A DNA stretch of 64,000 nucleotides from Microvirga antarctica. GTDB lineage: Bacteria; Pseudomonadota; Alphaproteobacteria; Rhizobiales; Beijerinckiaceae. The notes beneath the pieces were generated by a model. It made no database searches. It saw nothing but the letters and a program-made list of their open reading frames with translations, and was not told the DNA's origin. Positions 1 through 9,779 of this stretch are shown one piece after another. The position numbers were made by a program, and so were the translations under genes. The first letter of the stretch is position 1; each line of letters opens with the position of its first letter. Location: assembly GCF_017921815.1 (NCBI RefSeq), contig NZ_JAGEMM010000003.1:372001-436000 (forward strand). Reading direction: 5' to 3'.

Positions 1-806
1 GCCATGAACGACTTGGCAAGTGCAGCCTGCTTGGTCGTCCGGGTCATGCCCGCCAGTTCGACGTGAAGGTAATGTCCCTCCGTGAAACCTGCCGCCTTGA
101 AGTTGTCCTTCTTCTCCGCGACCGCATGGTAGGCGGGTGAGGTCGTGTACGACAGAACCATGTCGGCCTCGCCTTTCATGAACAGCCCATAGGCTTCCGA
201 CCAGCCCTTCGTGAAGGTCACGACGCGCGGCTTCAGGCGGCCCCACGCCTGTCCTGCCTCATCCCCATAGACCTTGCGCATCCACAGCATGAAGCCGAGG
301 CCGGGTGCACTGGTCCGGGGATCCTGCAGCACGATCTTCGGCCCGTTCGGGCTGTCGACAAGCTCCTTCAGGCTTTTGGGCGGGTTGGGGAGCTTGTTCG
401 CGTCGTAGACGAAGGCGAGATAGCCCCAGTCGAAGGGGATGAACGTGTCGTCCGACCATGCGATCGGCAAAGAGAGATTTTTGACGTCCGCCTGATGGGC
501 GGCGAAAAGTCCAAGCGCTTTGGCCTCGGCGGCGAGATTCATGTCGAGGCCGACGACGACATCTGCCTTCGTGCTCTCACCCTCCAGTCGCAGCCGCCCG
601 ACGAGGCTGCCGGCATCCTCGGCAGTGACGAACGTGAGCTCGCAGCCGCAGCCTGCCTCGAAACGATCCTTGATGAGCTTGCCCGGCCCGTATTTCCCCG
701 CAAAGGACCCGTAGGTATAGACCGTCAGCACGGGCCTGGATTGCGCCGCGGCAACGCCGATCGATATGGCAAGCAGGCCTGCGGCAAGAACAAATTTGCG
801 GATCAT
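1..806 (-). CDS. thiB: Thiamine ABC transporter substrate-binding protein (3' end cut by window edge)
   Basis: Reading the minus strand from the ATG at 806 gives an open frame of 268 codons that runs off the window. It begins MIRKFVLAAGLLAISIGVAA, a signal peptide ending near AAAQ, followed by PVLTVYTYGSF and later GLDMNLAAEAKALGLF and IPFDWGYLAFVYD, as in the ThiB/TbpA family of periplasmic thiamine/TMP-binding proteins. An ATG at 820 is stopped after four codons, so 806 is the start; GGGAG at 813-817 is its ribosome binding site. A TPP riboswitch lies about 90 bases upstream on the same strand, which independently supports thiamine uptake. The membrane and ATPase partners (thiP, thiQ) would be expected beyond the left edge. 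Confidence 0.93.
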   Translation of the reverse strand, partial: MIRKFVLAAGLLAISIGVAAAQSRPVLTVYTYGSFAGKYGPGKLIKDRFEAGCGCELTFVTAEDAGSLVGRLRLEGESTKADVVVGLDMNLAAEAKALGLFAAHQADVKNLSLPIAWSDDTFIPFDWGYLAFVYDANKLPNPPKSLKELVDSPNGPKIVLQDPRTSAPGLGFMLWMRKVYGDEAGQAWGRLKPRVVTFTKGWSEAYGLFMKGEADMVLSYTTSPAYHAVAEKKDNFKAAGFTEGHYLHVELAGMTRTTKQAALAKSFM

Positions 807-892
807 CAGACGACTCCCATGCAAAAAGACAAGCCGGACGGTCGGCATAACGTGCACGGGGCGCAGCCAGGTGGATCTGCGAGATCGCATGC

Positions 893-980
893 TCATTCCC
901 TCCGCCGGCATAACCCGGATCAGGTTCAACGGGTCGACGGCCTGGCCGCCTCTCAGCCCTGATCGTGGGCTCCCCGTGAG
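893..980 (-). promoter_or_regulatory. TPP (THI-element) riboswitch
   Basis: Read on the minus strand, this segment carries the hallmark conserved blocks of a thiamine pyrophosphate riboswitch. GGGGAGCCC is followed by GGGCTGAGAG (CTGAGA is the complement of 951-956), then CCCGTTGAACCTGATCCGGG and TATGCCGGCGGAGGGA. It ends about 85 bases before the thiB start codon. The expected role is repression of thiB when intracellular TPP is high. Boundaries are approximate. Confidence 0.95.
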
Positions 981-1089
981 ACGTCCCGCTTCTAGACCAG
1001 TTCCGACACCCTCACAAGCTTGGTCACAGGCGCGGTTGCGGGGCGTTTGAATTTCTGCTTGGGATAGGGACGGGCGTTAGGAGATTACA

Positions 1090-2289
1090 GTGTCGAACGG
1101 GTCTGAAACCTATGATGTCGCTGTCGTGGGTCTGGGGGCGATGGGCGCGGCGGCGCTCTACCAACTGGCCAGGCGAGGGGTGAGGGCCATCGGCATCGAT
1201 CGCGATCATCCTCCGCACGATCGGGGATCAACTCACGGCGAAACGCGGATCACTCGGCAGGCGGTCGGAGAGGGCGAGGCCTATATGCCGCTGGTTCTGC
1301 GGGCCCACGATATCTGGCGCGAGCTTGAGGCCGAGACCGGAGAGACGTTGTTGACGGCATGCGGCTGCCTGATTGTCGGGTCGGGCGCTGGAGGAGCGGG
1401 AACACGACGGGCCGACTTCTTCGCAACGACGCGTCACGCGGCCGAGCATTTCGGGATCGCCCATGAGATGCTGAGCGCGGCCGAGATCCGCTACCGCTTT
1501 CCGCAGTTTACGCCGCAGGATCACGAATCCGGATATTTCGAACCGGGCGGCGGCTATGTCGACCCAGAGCGTTGCGTGTCGGCGCAGATCCGCCGCGCGC
1601 GCGAACTCGGCGCCACGCTCCGCCTCGGCACGACAGTGCGGGCGATCACGTCGGATCGTCACGGGGTGCGCATCGACACCAATGAGGCCGGCATCATTCT
1701 GGCCGCGCAGGTTGTCGTTGCTGCCGGGTCCTGGGCGCCCGCACTTCTGGGAGCGCCTTTCGACACGATCCTGTCGCCCTGCAGGCAGGTCATGCACTGG
1801 TTCGCAATCGACGACGCGCGGCTCGCGGATTGGCGCAGAAGCCCCGTCTTCATCTGGACCCATGGGCCCGCGCCATCCGACATGTTCTACGGCTTTCCGG
1901 CGCTTCCGGGCCAAAGGGTCATGAAGACAGCCGGCGAGCAGTACGACGTGACGACCGATCCTGACCATGTCGAGCGCGTCGTCGCAGCAGACGAGGGAAC
2001 CGACATGTCTGCGGCGCATCTCGCTGGTCGGCTTGCGGGTCTTGCAAGCGCGCCCGAGCGTTCGGTGACGTGCCTCTACACGGTCACACCGGATTCGCAT
2101 TTTCTGATCGACCGGCATCCCGCCCACGAGCGCGTCCTCGTCGTCTCGGCTTGTTCGGGGCATGGCTTCAAGCATTCGGCCGGGATTGGCGCGGCCGTCG
2201 CCGATCTCACCACAACGGGGATCAGCGACCTCGATCTCGCGCCGTTTTCGCTCGCCCGTCGAAACGCTGCACGCGCCGTTTCCGGCTAG
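1090..2289 (+). CDS. solA: N-methyltryptophan oxidase / monomeric sarcosine oxidase family FAD enzyme
   Basis: A 399-residue flavoprotein starting at a GTG with TAGGAG at 1078-1083. The N-terminus has the dinucleotide-binding motif VAVVGLGAMGAAAL (about residues 9-22), then GSTHGETRITRQ, typical of the MTOX/MSOX family, which oxidises secondary amines such as N-methyl amino acids to give formaldehyde, the amine and hydrogen peroxide. Cys328 in TCLYTVTPDSHFLID is at the position that links FAD covalently in the family. The C-terminal HGFKHSAGIG block is also conserved. The substrate (sarcosine, N-methyltryptophan or another) cannot be read from sequence. It is divergent from thiB and converges on tex with a 4-base overlap. 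Confidence 0.88.
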   Translation: MSNGSETYDVAVVGLGAMGAAALYQLARRGVRAIGIDRDHPPHDRGSTHGETRITRQAVGEGEAYMPLVLRAHDIWRELEAETGETLLTACGCLIVGSGAGGAGTRRADFFATTRHAAEHFGIAHEMLSAAEIRYRFPQFTPQDHESGYFEPGGGYVDPERCVSAQIRRARELGATLRLGTTVRAITSDRHGVRIDTNEAGIILAAQVVVAAGSWAPALLGAPFDTILSPCRQVMHWFAIDDARLADWRRSPVFIWTHGPAPSDMFYGFPALPGQRVMKTAGEQYDVTTDPDHVERVVAADEGTDMSAAHLAGRLAGLASAPERSVTCLYTVTPDSHFLIDRHPAHERVLVVSACSGHGFKHSAGIGAAVADLTTTGISDLDLAPFSLARRNAARAVSG

Positions 2290-4607
2290 CGCGGCTTGTC
2301 TGACAGACCTGCGCGCCGCAACGCGTCGGCCAACGCGCCGCCGCCGGTATCCTTGGCGGTCGATGGCTTTTTGCTGTCGTATTTCTGGAACGCCACGCGC
2401 TCCTGATTGCTTGGAGCCGCTGGCCTTTTCTCGACCGGATCGCTCATGCGCATCGTCAGCGCAATGCGCTTTCGCGCGGGATCGATCTCAAGCACTCTGA
2501 CTCGCACCACGTCGCCCGGTTTGACGATGCTGCGCGGGTCCTTCACGAAGGTATCGGCGAGGGCCGAAATATGCACGAGGCCGTCCTGGTGCACGCCGAT
2601 ATCCACGAAAGCGCCGAACGCCGCCACGTTGGTGACGACGCCCTCGAGAATCATGCCGGGCTTGAGATCGCTGATCTTCTCGATTCCGTCCATGAAGGTC
2701 GCGGTCTTGAATTCGGGGCGCGGATCGCGACCGGGCTTCTCGAGTTCGGCCAGGATATCCTTGACGGTTGGCACACCGAAGGTGTCGTCGGTGAAGCGTT
2801 CGGGCTTCAGGCCCTTGAGAAGCAAGCCATTGCCGATGAGGACCTTGATGTCGCTCTTGGTCGCCTCGATGATCCGGCGGACCACCGGATAGGCCTCTGG
2901 GTGGACGCCGGAGGCATCGAGCGGATCGTCGCCACCGGGAATGCGCAGGAACCCCGCCGCCTGTTCGAAGGTTTTCGGACCCAGCCCCATCACGCCCGAC
3001 AGGGCCTTGCGGGTGCGGAACGGTCCGTTCGCGTCGCGGTGACTGACGATATTCTGTGCGACCCATTCGCCCAGTCCCGACACGCGTGCCAGCAGCGGCG
3101 CGGAGGCGGTGTTCAGATCAACACCCACCGCGTTGACGCAGTCTTCCACCACCGCATCGAGGGATCGCGACAATTTGTGCTCTGCCAGATCGTGCTGGTA
3201 CTGGCCGACGCCGATCGATTTGGGGTCGATCTTCACGAGTTCGGCCAAAGGGTCTTGCAGACGTCGGGCGATCGAGACCGCGCCGCGAATCGACACATCG
3301 AGATCCGGCAGTTCCTGACTGGCGAAGGCGGACGCGGAATAGACCGACGCGCCGGCTTCCGACACCATGATCTTGGTCAGGCGGAGATCCGGGTTCGCGG
3401 CCACGAGTTCCGCCGCGAGCTTGTCGGTCTCGCGTGAAGCCGTGCCATTGCCGATCGCCACCAGCTCGACCTTGTGCGCCCGGCACAGGCGACCAAGAAC
3501 CTGCAGTGTTTCGTTCCATTGACGCTTGGGTTCGTGCGGATAGATGGTGTCGGTGCCCACGACCTTGCCGGTTTCATCCACCACCGCCACCTTCACGCCG
3601 GTGCGGAATCCGGGATCGAGGCCGAGCGTCGGGCGGGCGCCGGCGGGTGCCGCCAGCAGAAGGTCGCGCAGGTTTCCGGCAAAGACCTTCACGCCTTCAT
3701 CCTCGGCCAGTTGCCAAAGGCGCATCTTCATATCGAGCTCGATGGTGTAGCGCAGCTTGGTGCGCCACGCCCATCGCACCGTGTCGAGCAGCCAGCGGTC
3801 ACCCTTGCGTCCTTTGTCGGCGATGCCGAAGGTCGTGGCGGTGCGGCCCTCGTAGGGGCTTGCATAGGTTGGCTCGGCGCTATCCTTGTCCTCCTCCATC
3901 CGCAGATCGAGGATCTCTTCCTTCTCGCCCCGGAACAGCGCGAGGATGCGGTGAGACGGAAGTTTCGGCAGCGGCTCGGAAAAGTCGAAATAGTCCGCGA
4001 ATTTGGCCCCGTCGGTGGTCTTTCCCTCGCGGACGCGCGACGTCAGGCGACCCCGCTGCCAATAGGTGTCCCGCAGGGCGGCGAGCAGTTCTGCATGCTC
4101 GGCGAATCGCTCGACGAGAATCGCGCGGGCGCCCTCAAGGGCTGCCTCGGGCGTGGCGATGCCCTTGTCGTCGGCCACGAAGGCGTGGGCGACGACAAGA
4201 GGCTCCTGTGTCGGATCGGTCAGCAGCTGGTCGGCGAGGGGCTCCAGGCCTGCTTCGCGCGCAATCTGCGCCTTGGTGCGGCGTTTTGGCTTGAAGGGCA
4301 GATAAAGGTCCTCCAGGCGCGCCTTGGTGTCGGCGGCGCTGAACTGGACGAGCAAGGCATCCGTAAGTTTGCCCTGCTCGCGGACGCTGTCGATGATTGC
4401 CTTCCGGCGATCCTCGAGTTCGCGCAGGTAGCGCAGGCGTTCGTCCAGGGTTCGAAGCTGCGTGTCGTCGAGCGTTCCGGTAACTTCCTTTCGGTAGCGG
4501 GCGATGAACGGGACTGTGGAGCCCGCGTCCAGCAGCGCGATGGCTGCCTTGACCTGCCATTCCTGGGCGTTCAATTCCGCGGCGATGCGCTGACCGATGG
4601 ACTGCAT
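2286..4607 (-). CDS. tex: Tex-family transcription accessory / RNA-binding protein
   Basis: 773 residues, the usual length for Tex (YhgF). In order: the N-terminal helical Tex region; a YqgF/RNase H-like domain from about 330 (TLGLDPGFRTGVKVAVVD); helix-hairpin-helix repeats near 500-560 (LARVSGLGEWVAQNIV); and a C-terminal S1 RNA-binding domain near 650-720 (GAFVDIGVHQDGLVHIS). A strong GGAGG (4612-4616) precedes the ATG. Tex proteins bind nucleic acid and affect transcription and stress tolerance; their exact activity is poorly defined. It is divergent from the YegD-like gene. Confidence 0.95.
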   Translation of the reverse strand: MQSIGQRIAAELNAQEWQVKAAIALLDAGSTVPFIARYRKEVTGTLDDTQLRTLDERLRYLRELEDRRKAIIDSVREQGKLTDALLVQFSAADTKARLEDLYLPFKPKRRTKAQIAREAGLEPLADQLLTDPTQEPLVVAHAFVADDKGIATPEAALEGARAILVERFAEHAELLAALRDTYWQRGRLTSRVREGKTTDGAKFADYFDFSEPLPKLPSHRILALFRGEKEEILDLRMEEDKDSAEPTYASPYEGRTATTFGIADKGRKGDRWLLDTVRWAWRTKLRYTIELDMKMRLWQLAEDEGVKVFAGNLRDLLLAAPAGARPTLGLDPGFRTGVKVAVVDETGKVVGTDTIYPHEPKRQWNETLQVLGRLCRAHKVELVAIGNGTASRETDKLAAELVAANPDLRLTKIMVSEAGASVYSASAFASQELPDLDVSIRGAVSIARRLQDPLAELVKIDPKSIGVGQYQHDLAEHKLSRSLDAVVEDCVNAVGVDLNTASAPLLARVSGLGEWVAQNIVSHRDANGPFRTRKALSGVMGLGPKTFEQAAGFLRIPGGDDPLDASGVHPEAYPVVRRIIEATKSDIKVLIGNGLLLKGLKPERFTDDTFGVPTVKDILAELEKPGRDPRPEFKTATFMDGIEKISDLKPGMILEGVVTNVAAFGAFVDIGVHQDGLVHISALADTFVKDPRSIVKPGDVVRVRVLEIDPARKRIALTMRMSDPVEKRPAAPSNQERVAFQKYDSKKPSTAKDTGGGALADALRRAGLSDKPR

Positions 4608-4780
4608 GAAACCTCCGAACGTAAGGCGCGGCTTCTACGGTGCGAGCCCGCCTCCGGTCAACAATGGGGGGTCGGGAGTCCATCGCGTCCGACATCAACA
4701 AGGGCGATTTCGCTTGGCCTGTCCGACGGTCGCGTATAGACGATGCGGCCCCGTCCGCCCCGCCTTCCACGAGAGTTCCC

Positions 4781-6097
4781 ATGCCCGCCGCTAGCAGCGA
4801 TCTGTCCATCGGAATCGATTTCGGGACGAGCAACACGGTCGTGGCGATTGCCGATCCGAGCGGCCGGGTCGAGGCCGTGACGTTCGAGCATGACGGCGCC
4901 CAGCTCAAGGTTTACGTAACGGCATTGTGCTTCTGGGACGAGCGTCACGGCAATGGCCGGCGCACCCATGTGGAAGGTGGACCCTGGGCCATCGAGCATT
5001 TTCTTGACGGCTTGCACGCTCATCGGTTCATCCAGTCGTTCAAGACGTTTGCGGCCAGCGCCACCTTTCAGGAAACCCGCATCTTCCGCGACCGGTATCG
5101 CTTCGAGGATCTTCTGGGGGCCTTCCTGCGCACCCTGATCCGGCATGGGGGCGCCGCCGTGGACCTGACGGCACGCAACGTGGTGGTCGGCCGTCCGGTC
5201 ACGTTTGCGGGCCACAATCCCGACGATGCGCTGGCCATGCAGCGCTATCGCTCGGCCTTTGCAGGGCTGGGCGCCGACACGGCGACCTATGTGTACGAAC
5301 CCGTCGGCGCCGCATTCTTTTTCGCCCGCCAGCTCGACCATGACGCCACGGTTCTGGTGGCCGATTTTGGCGGCGGCACAAGCGACTTCTCGGTGATGCG
5401 CTTTTCGCGCGCGGCGGGCGTTCTCAAGGCCGAGCCGCTTGGCCATTCAGGGATCGGGATTGCGGGCGACGCCTTCGATTATCGCATCGTCGATCGGGTG
5501 GTCTCGCCCCGCCTCGGCAAGGGCGGCTCCTATCGGTCGATGGGCAAGATCCTGACGATCCCCAACCACTATTACGCCAATTTCGCCCGCTGGAATCAAC
5601 TGGCTCTCATGAAGGGCAGTGGCGACCTCAAGGAACTGCGGGAGCTCGCGCGTGTGGCCATCGATCCTGCGCCGCTCGAGAAGTTCATCGAGATCGTCGA
5701 CTACGACCTCGGTTTCGCGCTTTATCGCGCCGTCTCGAACGTCAAGCTCGCGCTGTCCTCCGCCGAGGAGGCCCTTTTTCAATTCAGGGGAGAAGGTGTC
5801 GACATCACGGCGCCGGTGACCCGCTCCGATTTCGAAGGCTGGATCGCCGACGACGTCGGCAAAATTGCCCACACGGTCGACCAGGCGCTCGCGGTTGCGG
5901 GGGTACGGGCGGAAGAGATCGAACGGGTCTTCCTGACCGGCGGCACCTCGTTCGTGCCCGCCATCCGGCGGCTCTTCATCGATCGGTTCGGGGAGACCCG
6001 GCTGACCTCGGCCGATCAGTTCGAATCGATCGCATATGGGCTCGCCCTCATCGGACAATCCGATAACCCTACCCAATGGGCAGCCGGAGAGCCCTAG
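4781..6097 (+). CDS. YegD-like Hsp70-family ATPase
   Basis: 438 residues from the ATG at 4781. An in-frame upstream start at 4640 would add 47 residues unlike the family and was not used. Actin-fold nucleotide motifs are present: phosphate-1 [16 protein letters not shown] at about 10-25, phosphate-2 [13 protein letters not shown] near 190, and an adenosine motif [15 protein letters not shown] near 383. The protein ends soon after the ATPase domain, so it lacks the Hsp70 substrate-binding domain and lid, as E. coli YegD does. Its role in the cell is unknown; a chaperone-like or regulatory ATPase is the family-level expectation. It is followed closely by ppc. Confidence 0.88.
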   Translation: MPAASSDLSIGIDFGTSNTVVAIADPSGRVEAVTFEHDGAQLKVYVTALCFWDERHGNGRRTHVEGGPWAIEHFLDGLHAHRFIQSFKTFAASATFQETRIFRDRYRFEDLLGAFLRTLIRHGGAAVDLTARNVVVGRPVTFAGHNPDDALAMQRYRSAFAGLGADTATYVYEPVGAAFFFARQLDHDATVLVADFGGGTSDFSVMRFSRAAGVLKAEPLGHSGIGIAGDAFDYRIVDRVVSPRLGKGGSYRSMGKILTIPNHYYANFARWNQLALMKGSGDLKELRELARVAIDPAPLEKFIEIVDYDLGFALYRAVSNVKLALSSAEEALFQFRGEGVDITAPVTRSDFEGWIADDVGKIAHTVDQALAVAGVRAEEIERVFLTGGTSFVPAIRRLFIDRFGETRLTSADQFESIAYGLALIGQSDNPTQWAAGEP

Positions 6098-6185
6098 GTC
6101 TGCCGCCACGAGATGGCGCTTGCGGCGGGAGGGTACAGGGCGTTTATTCGCAGGTGCAGCATTTCTCTTCAAGCGAGGCCGACCT

Positions 6186-8954
6186 TTGTCCGCTAACCCT
6201 CTCGACACCACGCCCACGAAGGATCTTCCGCTTCGCGACGATATCCGCCTGCTCGGCCGGCTTCTGGGGGACACGATCCGCGAGCAGGAAGGCGAATCGG
6301 TCTTCGAGATCGTCGAGCGCATCCGGCAGACCTCCATCCGCTTCCATCGGGAAGAGGACGTGGCGGCACAGCGCGAGCTGGAGACGACGCTGAACAGCCT
6401 GTCGCGGGTTCGCACCAACCAGATCATCCGCGCCTACAGTTATTTCTCCCATCTGGCGAACCTCGCGGAGGACCAGCATCACGTTCGACGGTCGCGGGCG
6501 CATGCCATGGCGCAGTCCGGCCCGCGCCCCGGCACGCTCGCCAGCGCCCTCGCACAGGCCTCCGCAGCAGGCCTGAAACAATCAGACCTGGCGGCGTTCT
6601 TCGCCAGCGCTCTGGTCTCGCCGGTGCTGACGGCCCATCCCACCGAAGTTCGCCGCAAGAGCACCATCGACCGCGAGATGGAGGTCTCCGACATCCTCGT
6701 GCGGCGCGACCGCCAGAGCCTGACGCCCGCCGAGCTCGCCGACAGCGACGAGGAATTGCGGCGGGCCATCCTGACGCTGTGGCAGACCAGCATTCTTCGG
6801 CGGAACCGGCTGAAGGTCATCGACGAGGTGATGAACGGCATCTCCTACTACGACTACACCTTCTTCGAGGAATTGCCGCGCCTCTACGCTTCGCTCGAGG
6901 ATCAGCTTGTCGCGATGGACCCGGTCTGGAACACGGTGGAGCTGCCGTCCTTTCTGCGCATGGGCAGCTGGATCGGCGGCGACCGGGATGGCAATCCGTT
7001 TGTGACCGCCGACGCCCTGCGCCAGGCGCTGCTGCTGCAGAGCCAACGGGCACTGGGTTTTTACCTGGAGGAGGTCAATCGCGTGGGCGGTGAATTGTCT
7101 CTTGATGGCGATTACGTGGCAGTGTCCGAGCAGGTGGAAGCGCTGGCGGCGTCCTCGCCCGATCATTCGCCGCATCGACAGGGCGAGCCCTACCGTCGCG
7201 CCCTGTCGGGAATCTACGCGCGGCTGGCGGCCACCGCCGAGCGGCTGGGTCACAGTCAGGTTGCCCGTCACGCGATCGGGGCGGCGCCGCCCTATGACAC
7301 CGTCGATGAGCTGGCTGGCGATCTCGCGGTCATCCACCGCTCGCTGCAATCGAACGGCTCCGGCCATCTTGCCCGCGGACGGCTGCGCAAAATCCGCCGC
7401 GCTGTCGATGTGTTCGGGTTCCATCTTGCCAGCATCGACATGCGCCAGAATTCCGACGTCCATGAGCGCGTCATTGGCGAGTTGCTGGAGAAAGCCACCC
7501 CGGGGACCGGCTACGCGCAGCTTTCGGAGGAGGATCGGGTGAGACGCCTCCTGGAGGAGTTGCAGACGCCCCGGCTGCTGTCCTCGCCGTTTGAGGACTA
7601 TTCGCCGGAGACGATGTCGGAGCTGGCGATCGCCCGCGAGGCGGCCAACGCGCACCGACTTTATGGTCCTGCCTCCGTGCCCAATTACGTGATCTCCAAG
7701 GCGAGCGATCCGTCGGATATTCTCGAAGTCGCGCTTCTCTTGAAGGAAGCGGGCCTGTTACGTCCCCGCGACGGCGAGATGAGCGTCAATATCGTGCCGC
7801 TCTTTGAGACCATCGACGATCTGCGCAATGCCGGCCGCGTCATGGAAGCGCTGTTTACGCTGCCGGACTACATGCGTCTGGTGCGCAGTCGCGGCCAGGC
7901 GCAGGAAGTGATGCTCGGCTATTCCGACAGCAACAAGGATGGCGGCTTTCTGACCTCGGGCTGGGAGTTGTACAAGGCCGAGATTGCGCTGATCGACGTG
8001 TTCGAGCGGCACGGCGTGGGCCTACGCCTCTTCCATGGCCGGGGCGGTTCGGTTGGCCGCGGCGGCGGCCCAAGCTATCAGGCCATTTTGGCGCAGCCGG
8101 GCGGGGCGGTGCAAGGCGCCATTCGCATCACGGAGCAGGGCGAGGTCATTGCCGGCAAGTATTCCAACCGCGAGCTCGGCCGTCGCAATCTGGAAATTCT
8201 GGCGGCTGCGACCCTCGAGGCGTCTCTCATGCATTCCGGGCAATCGGCCCCGCGCCAGGACTATCTTGCCGCCATGGAGGAACTATCCGACAGCGCGTTC
8301 AAGGCCTATCGCGGGCTCGTCTACGAGACCGAGGGCTTCGAGCAGTACTTTTGGGAATCGACCGTGATCGGCGAGATCGCCAATCTGAATATCGGCAGCA
8401 GGCCCGCGTCGCGCACCAACTCACGGCGGATCGAGGATCTGCGCGCGATCCCATGGGTCTTCGGCTGGGCGCAATGCCGGCTCATGCTACCCGGATGGTT
8501 CGGGTTCGGATCCGCGGTGGATGCCTATCTGGCGGATCATCCCGAGACCGGTCTGGCACTGTTGCAGGAAATGTATCGCGATTGGCCGTTCTTCCGGGCG
8601 CTGGTGTCGAACATGGACATGGTGCTGGCCAAGAGCAACATCGCCATCGCGTCGCAATATGCCAAGCTTGTCGAGGATGTGGCGTTGCGGGACGCCATTT
8701 TCCCGCGCATCCGTCGCGAATGGGAGAGCGCCATTGCCAAGCTTCTGATGATTTCCGAACAGGAGACGCTTCTCGACGGCAATCCGCTGCTGGCCCGCTC
8801 CATCCGCAATCGCTTTCCCTATCTCGACCCGTTGAACCACCTGCAGATCGAGCTTCTCAAGCGCCATCGTGCGGGCGATCGGGACGAACGCGTGGTGGAA
8901 GGCATCCACCTGTCGATCAACGGCATTGCGGCCGGTCTGCGAAACAGCGGCTAG
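6186..8954 (+). CDS. ppc: Phosphoenolpyruvate carboxylase
   Basis: Carboxylates PEP to oxaloacetate, an anaplerotic reaction. The frame is open from 6036, but a start there overlaps the preceding gene and adds low-complexity residues. The TTG at 6186 with CGAGG about 8 bases upstream gives 922 residues, close to the family norm, so I prefer it. Catalytic blocks are complete: [12 protein letters not shown] near 147, [14 protein letters not shown] near 260, [16 protein letters not shown] near 615, and SRPASR near 735 followed by [11 protein letters not shown]. The C-terminus [10 protein letters not shown] is typical of bacterial PEPC. The exact start remains uncertain. Confidence 0.94.
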   Translation: MSANPLDTTPTKDLPLRDDIRLLGRLLGDTIREQEGESVFEIVERIRQTSIRFHREEDVAAQRELETTLNSLSRVRTNQIIRAYSYFSHLANLAEDQHHVRRSRAHAMAQSGPRPGTLASALAQASAAGLKQSDLAAFFASALVSPVLTAHPTEVRRKSTIDREMEVSDILVRRDRQSLTPAELADSDEELRRAILTLWQTSILRRNRLKVIDEVMNGISYYDYTFFEELPRLYASLEDQLVAMDPVWNTVELPSFLRMGSWIGGDRDGNPFVTADALRQALLLQSQRALGFYLEEVNRVGGELSLDGDYVAVSEQVEALAASSPDHSPHRQGEPYRRALSGIYARLAATAERLGHSQVARHAIGAAPPYDTVDELAGDLAVIHRSLQSNGSGHLARGRLRKIRRAVDVFGFHLASIDMRQNSDVHERVIGELLEKATPGTGYAQLSEEDRVRRLLEELQTPRLLSSPFEDYSPETMSELAIAREAANAHRLYGPASVPNYVISKASDPSDILEVALLLKEAGLLRPRDGEMSVNIVPLFETIDDLRNAGRVMEALFTLPDYMRLVRSRGQAQEVMLGYSDSNKDGGFLTSGWELYKAEIALIDVFERHGVGLRLFHGRGGSVGRGGGPSYQAILAQPGGAVQGAIRITEQGEVIAGKYSNRELGRRNLEILAAATLEASLMHSGQSAPRQDYLAAMEELSDSAFKAYRGLVYETEGFEQYFWESTVIGEIANLNIGSRPASRTNSRRIEDLRAIPWVFGWAQCRLMLPGWFGFGSAVDAYLADHPETGLALLQEMYRDWPFFRALVSNMDMVLAKSNIAIASQYAKLVEDVALRDAIFPRIRREWESAIAKLLMISEQETLLDGNPLLARSIRNRFPYLDPLNHLQIELLKRHRAGDRDERVVEGIHLSINGIAAGLRNSG

Positions 8955-9239
8955 GGGAACGCGCGGCCAGGGCAACCTGTTGGATAAAGCGAACGCTGTA
9001 TCGAGCGTTTGACCCATCGACAGGAGACGGCGAGGCCCCGGGGAGACAAGTCCCGTTCCGTGTCGGCCAAGCAGGCTGCTGCTACCCGCAAGCGCACGCA
9101 GCGACGGCGTGACCCACGCAAACCGGAATTATCGGCACCGTACAGGAACCGCTCCAGGCGGCCCAGGTTATCACAATTCTAGACTGCGGGCGCGCCGCCA
9201 ACGGTGCGTCTTGGCTGCTCCAGATATGTGGAACCTCAT
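8955..9239. other. Intergenic region between ppc and the aldehyde oxidoreductase operon
   Basis: 285 bases without a convincing gene. It should hold the promoter of the downstream operon. Just after the ppc stop there is GGAAC (8956-8960) then, after 17 bases, TGTT (8978-8981), a poor match to the EcfG-type consensus GGAAC-N17-CGTT. I see no clear hairpin with a T-run. Confidence 0.5.
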
Positions 9240-9779
9240 ATGGACGCTTCCTCGCCCTTGAAATCGTCTCCCCCGGAAAATTTGCGGGATCGCTGTCAAA
9301 CCTTGGATCTCGTGCTGCAGGTCAATGGACGGTCTCGGCGGGTCGTCGCCGACCCGCGTGTGACACTCCTTGATGCGCTGCGGGAGAATCTCGGTCTGAC
9401 AGGGTCGAAAAAGGGCTGCGATCACGGCCAGTGCGGAGCCTGTACGGTGCACGTGGATGGGCGACGGGTGCTCAGTTGCCTGACCTTTGCGGCCGCAGCA
9501 GAGGGAAAACACATCACCACCATCGAAGGCCTGGCGCCGCAAGAAGGGGACCTTCATCCGATGCAACAGGCCTTCATGGATCACGACGCATTTCAATGCG
9601 GCTACTGCACGCCGGGACAGATCATGTCGGCTGTGGCATGCGTCACGGAGGGCCATGCCGAGACGGACGCAGACATCCGCGAATACATGAGTGGTAATCT
9701 CTGCCGCTGCGCGGCCTATCCGAACATCGTCGACGCCATCAAACAGGCAAAGCCTCTCATGCGGGAGCGCGACGCATGA
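9240..9779 (+). CDS. paoA: Aldehyde oxidoreductase 2Fe-2S subunit (PaoA/YagT-like)
   Basis: 179 residues from the ATG at 9240. Electron-transfer subunit of a xanthine-oxidase-family molybdoenzyme. Both [2Fe-2S] clusters are intact: the plant-ferredoxin type at Cys60, 65, 68 and 80 ([16 protein letters not shown]), and the second at Cys120, 123, 155 and 157 ([12 protein letters not shown]). Its stop overlaps the start of the FAD subunit by ATGA. Unlike E. coli PaoA, there is no twin-arginine signal peptide even if the upstream GTG at 9204 is used, so a cytoplasmic enzyme is inferred. Confidence 0.9.
   Translation: MDASSPLKSSPPENLRDRCQTLDLVLQVNGRSRRVVADPRVTLLDALRENLGLTGSKKGCDHGQCGACTVHVDGRRVLSCLTFAAAAEGKHITTIEGLAPQEGDLHPMQQAFMDHDAFQCGYCTPGQIMSAVACVTEGHAETDADIREYMSGNLCRCAAYPNIVDAIKQAKPLMRERDA

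Noticed and set aside
1228-2175. 315-codon minus-strand frame opposite the SolA-like gene
   Set aside because: No motif, while the plus-strand frame has an intact flavin-binding protein.
3434-4739. Plus-strand frames opposite tex (3434-4294 and 3474-4739)
   Set aside because: Shadows of the tex coding sequence; tex has full domain support on the minus strand.
8956-8981. GGAAC-N17-TGTT as an EcfG-type promoter for the aldehyde oxidoreductase operon
   Set aside because: The -10 element is off consensus, the match overlaps the region directly after the ppc stop, and the operon starts 260 bases away.
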